Shown: positions 42,499-42,545 of the stretch, in pieces | How the letters are laid out: each line of letters starts with the position of its first letter | Position numbering within the stretch: the first letter of the stretch is position 1 | Source of the DNA: Gluconacetobacter dulcium | GTDB taxonomy: Bacteria > Pseudomonadota > Alphaproteobacteria > Acetobacterales > Acetobacteraceae | Assembly (NCBI RefSeq): GCF_014174165.1 | Contig: NZ_JABEQN010000033.1 | Location: 1-42,545, forward strand | Reading direction: 5' to 3' | Length of the DNA: 42,545 nt | The notes under the pieces: model-generated | The model's input: only the letters and a program-made list of their open reading frames with translations | Databases searched by the model: none | What the model was told of the DNA's origin: nothing | Program-made: the position numbers and the translations under genes

Positions 42499-42545
42499 AT
42501 GGCGCGAATAGCAGCGGCGTTCGATGGAGACGCGGGAATTGGTGA
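42499..42545 (+). CDS. Start of an unidentified gene running off the window (possible transposase)
   Basis: ATG at 42499 has GGAGG 8 bp upstream and opens a frame (MARIAAAFDGDAGIG) that runs to the window edge. Only 15 residues are visible, too few to assign a family. Its position just inside the break in the receptor gene suggests a transposase. Confidence 0.4.
   Translation, partial: MARIAAAFDGDAGIG

Noticed and set aside
1-42545. tRNA, rRNA or CRISPR arrays
   Set aside because: No cloverleaf-like segments, rRNA-like blocks or regularly spaced direct repeats were seen by reading both strands.

Overview
The window is GC-rich chromosomal DNA from an acetic acid bacterium (Acetobacteraceae, probably the Gluconacetobacter/Komagataeibacter group). 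This is inferred from the alphaproteobacterial gene set (MbfA, DUF2849/DUF934 next to a sulfite reductase, metX-metW, a class II GshA), a GntP-type gluconate permease, and LPS genes in an Acetobacteraceae-like order. No rRNA, tRNA or CRISPR array was seen. Most of the region is housekeeping; both ends are accessory and show decay.

Layout. 1-1.2 kb: decayed locus with a MerR regulator running out of frame into a 5'-truncated, frameshifted Rieske oxygenase. 1.3-6.5 kb: gluconate permease, divergent from a sugar porter - dienelactone hydrolase - multidrug MFS run. 6.9-11 kb: a 1359-residue GAF/PAS/GGDEF/globin-like/GAF/EAL protein. 11-15 kb: a methyltransferase and ubiA, divergent from rsmE and gshA. 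15-19.8 kb: mbfA, lolA, rsmI divergent from lppC, and a small orphan. 20.1-24 kb: LPS operon lpxL-type/lpxK/waaA, with WaaA fused to a DUF374 domain. 24.2-25.1 kb: secreted alpha/beta hydrolase. 25.1-31.2 kb: two assimilatory sulfate reduction operons, DUF2849-cysI-DUF934 and cysH-cysD-cysNC. 31.4-35.6 kb: uspA, pdxH, fabI, aroC, osmC. 35.8-40.1 kb: metX-metW, a BadF-type kinase and a RhlE-type helicase. 40.2-42.5 kb: LysR regulator divergent from a TonB-dependent receptor that is cut off near the window edge, apparently by a mobile element.

How genes work together. The two cys operons convert sulfate to sulfide, and metX supplies O-acetylhomoserine, a likely sulfide acceptor. Both cys operons carry the same 25-bp palindrome (AATGCACGA-N7-TCGTGCATT) upstream, which I read as the operator of an unidentified sulfur regulator. 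A 15/16 match to one side of it lies upstream of the gluconate permease, and the half-site recurs in everted form upstream of metX.

Other strong non-coding signals are a 27-bp inverted repeat enclosing about 108 bp between fabI and aroC, a 14-bp perfect inverted repeat in the ubiA/rsmE intergenic region, a hairpin carrying a Shine-Dalgarno-like loop before mbfA, a MerR-type operator/promoter, and a 34-bp perfect palindrome at the left edge.
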